Assembly: GCA_964434955.1 (NCBI GenBank)
Contig: CAYSXI010000040.1
Span: forward strand, 1-31,184
Reading direction: 5' to 3'
Length of the DNA stretch: 31,184 nucleotides
From: JANQLU01 sp964434955
GTDB taxonomy: Bacteria > Planctomycetota > Planctomycetia > Pirellulales > Pirellulaceae
The position numbers were made by a program, and so were the translations under genes. The notes under the pieces are model-generated. The model saw only the letters and a program-made list of their open reading frames with translations. It ran no database searches and was not told where the DNA came from. Positions 31,163 to 31,184 of the stretch are shown here, one piece after another. Numbering within the stretch: the first letter of the stretch is position 1; each line of letters begins with the position of its first letter.

Positions 31163-31184
31163 ACGAACCGTAATTGTAGTTTTG
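31009..31184. repeat. 55-bp direct repeat, 121 bp apart, cut by the window end
   Basis: Bases 31009-31063 recur exactly at 31130-31184. The offset of 121 is not a multiple of three. The copies read in different frames within the Spy-like gene. The second copy runs to the last base of the window, so its true length is unknown. Confidence 0.95.
31111..31131. repeat. 8-bp perfect inverted repeat at the repeat junction
   Basis: GCCCCAAA (31111-31118) pairs with TTTGGGGC (31124-31131) around a 5-nt loop. It touches the left border of the second copy of the 55-bp repeat. Confidence 0.85.

Overview
The window looks like chromosomal DNA of a marine-type planctomycete (Planctomycetota, probably Pirellulales/Pirellulaceae). 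The signs are many secreted Pro/Gln-rich proteins of unknown function, a DUF11 protein, a TIGR03790 protein, a CbxX-type AAA+ ATPase ending in a zinc ribbon, a DUF4126 membrane protein, a PEP-CTERM protein and a giant FHA/coiled-coil membrane protein. This assignment is inference from family content; no rRNA or tRNA is present to confirm it.

Layout. (1) 1-943: ribH-nusB operon on +. (2) 977-2808: a DksA/TraR-like zinc-finger protein followed by an HtrA-type serine protease, both on -. (3) 3236-9718: a 2160-residue protein with a degenerate FHA domain, about 1500 residues of coiled coil, an acidic tail and a C-terminal membrane hairpin, closed by a strong terminator. (4) 9813-12786: queF, a TIM-barrel isomerase-like gene and a metallophosphoesterase form a tight operon on -; queE is divergent on +. 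(5) 12841-17055: an operon on - encoding a secreted TIGR03790/TPR protein, an AAA+ ATPase and a small helical protein. (6) 17203-21589: three exported-protein genes on -, two of them paralogues of each other and one a DUF11 protein. (7) 21858-24643: a secreted protein, csrA (convergent) and a zinc-ribbon membrane protein. (8) 24724-26361: DUF4126, a 75-residue protein and a small secreted protein. (9) 26607-29401: a PEP-CTERM protein, a small secreted protein and an outer-membrane barrel-like protein, all on -. (10) 29402-31184: a mostly non-coding stretch with inverted repeats, a 30-residue membrane microprotein, and a Spy/CpxP-like secreted protein whose 5' end is disturbed by a 55-bp direct repeat at the window edge.

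How the genes work together. ribH-nusB pairs riboflavin synthesis with antitermination, a common bacterial arrangement. queE and queF catalyse the 7-carboxy-7-deazaguanine and preQ1 steps of queuosine synthesis. Much of the rest is cell-envelope biology with no assigned function. The best candidates for something undescribed are the giant FHA/coiled-coil protein and the TIGR03790/AAA+/small-helical operon. The window also shows several short tandem repeats with 15, 16 or 21 bp periods, most of them inside or beside genes.
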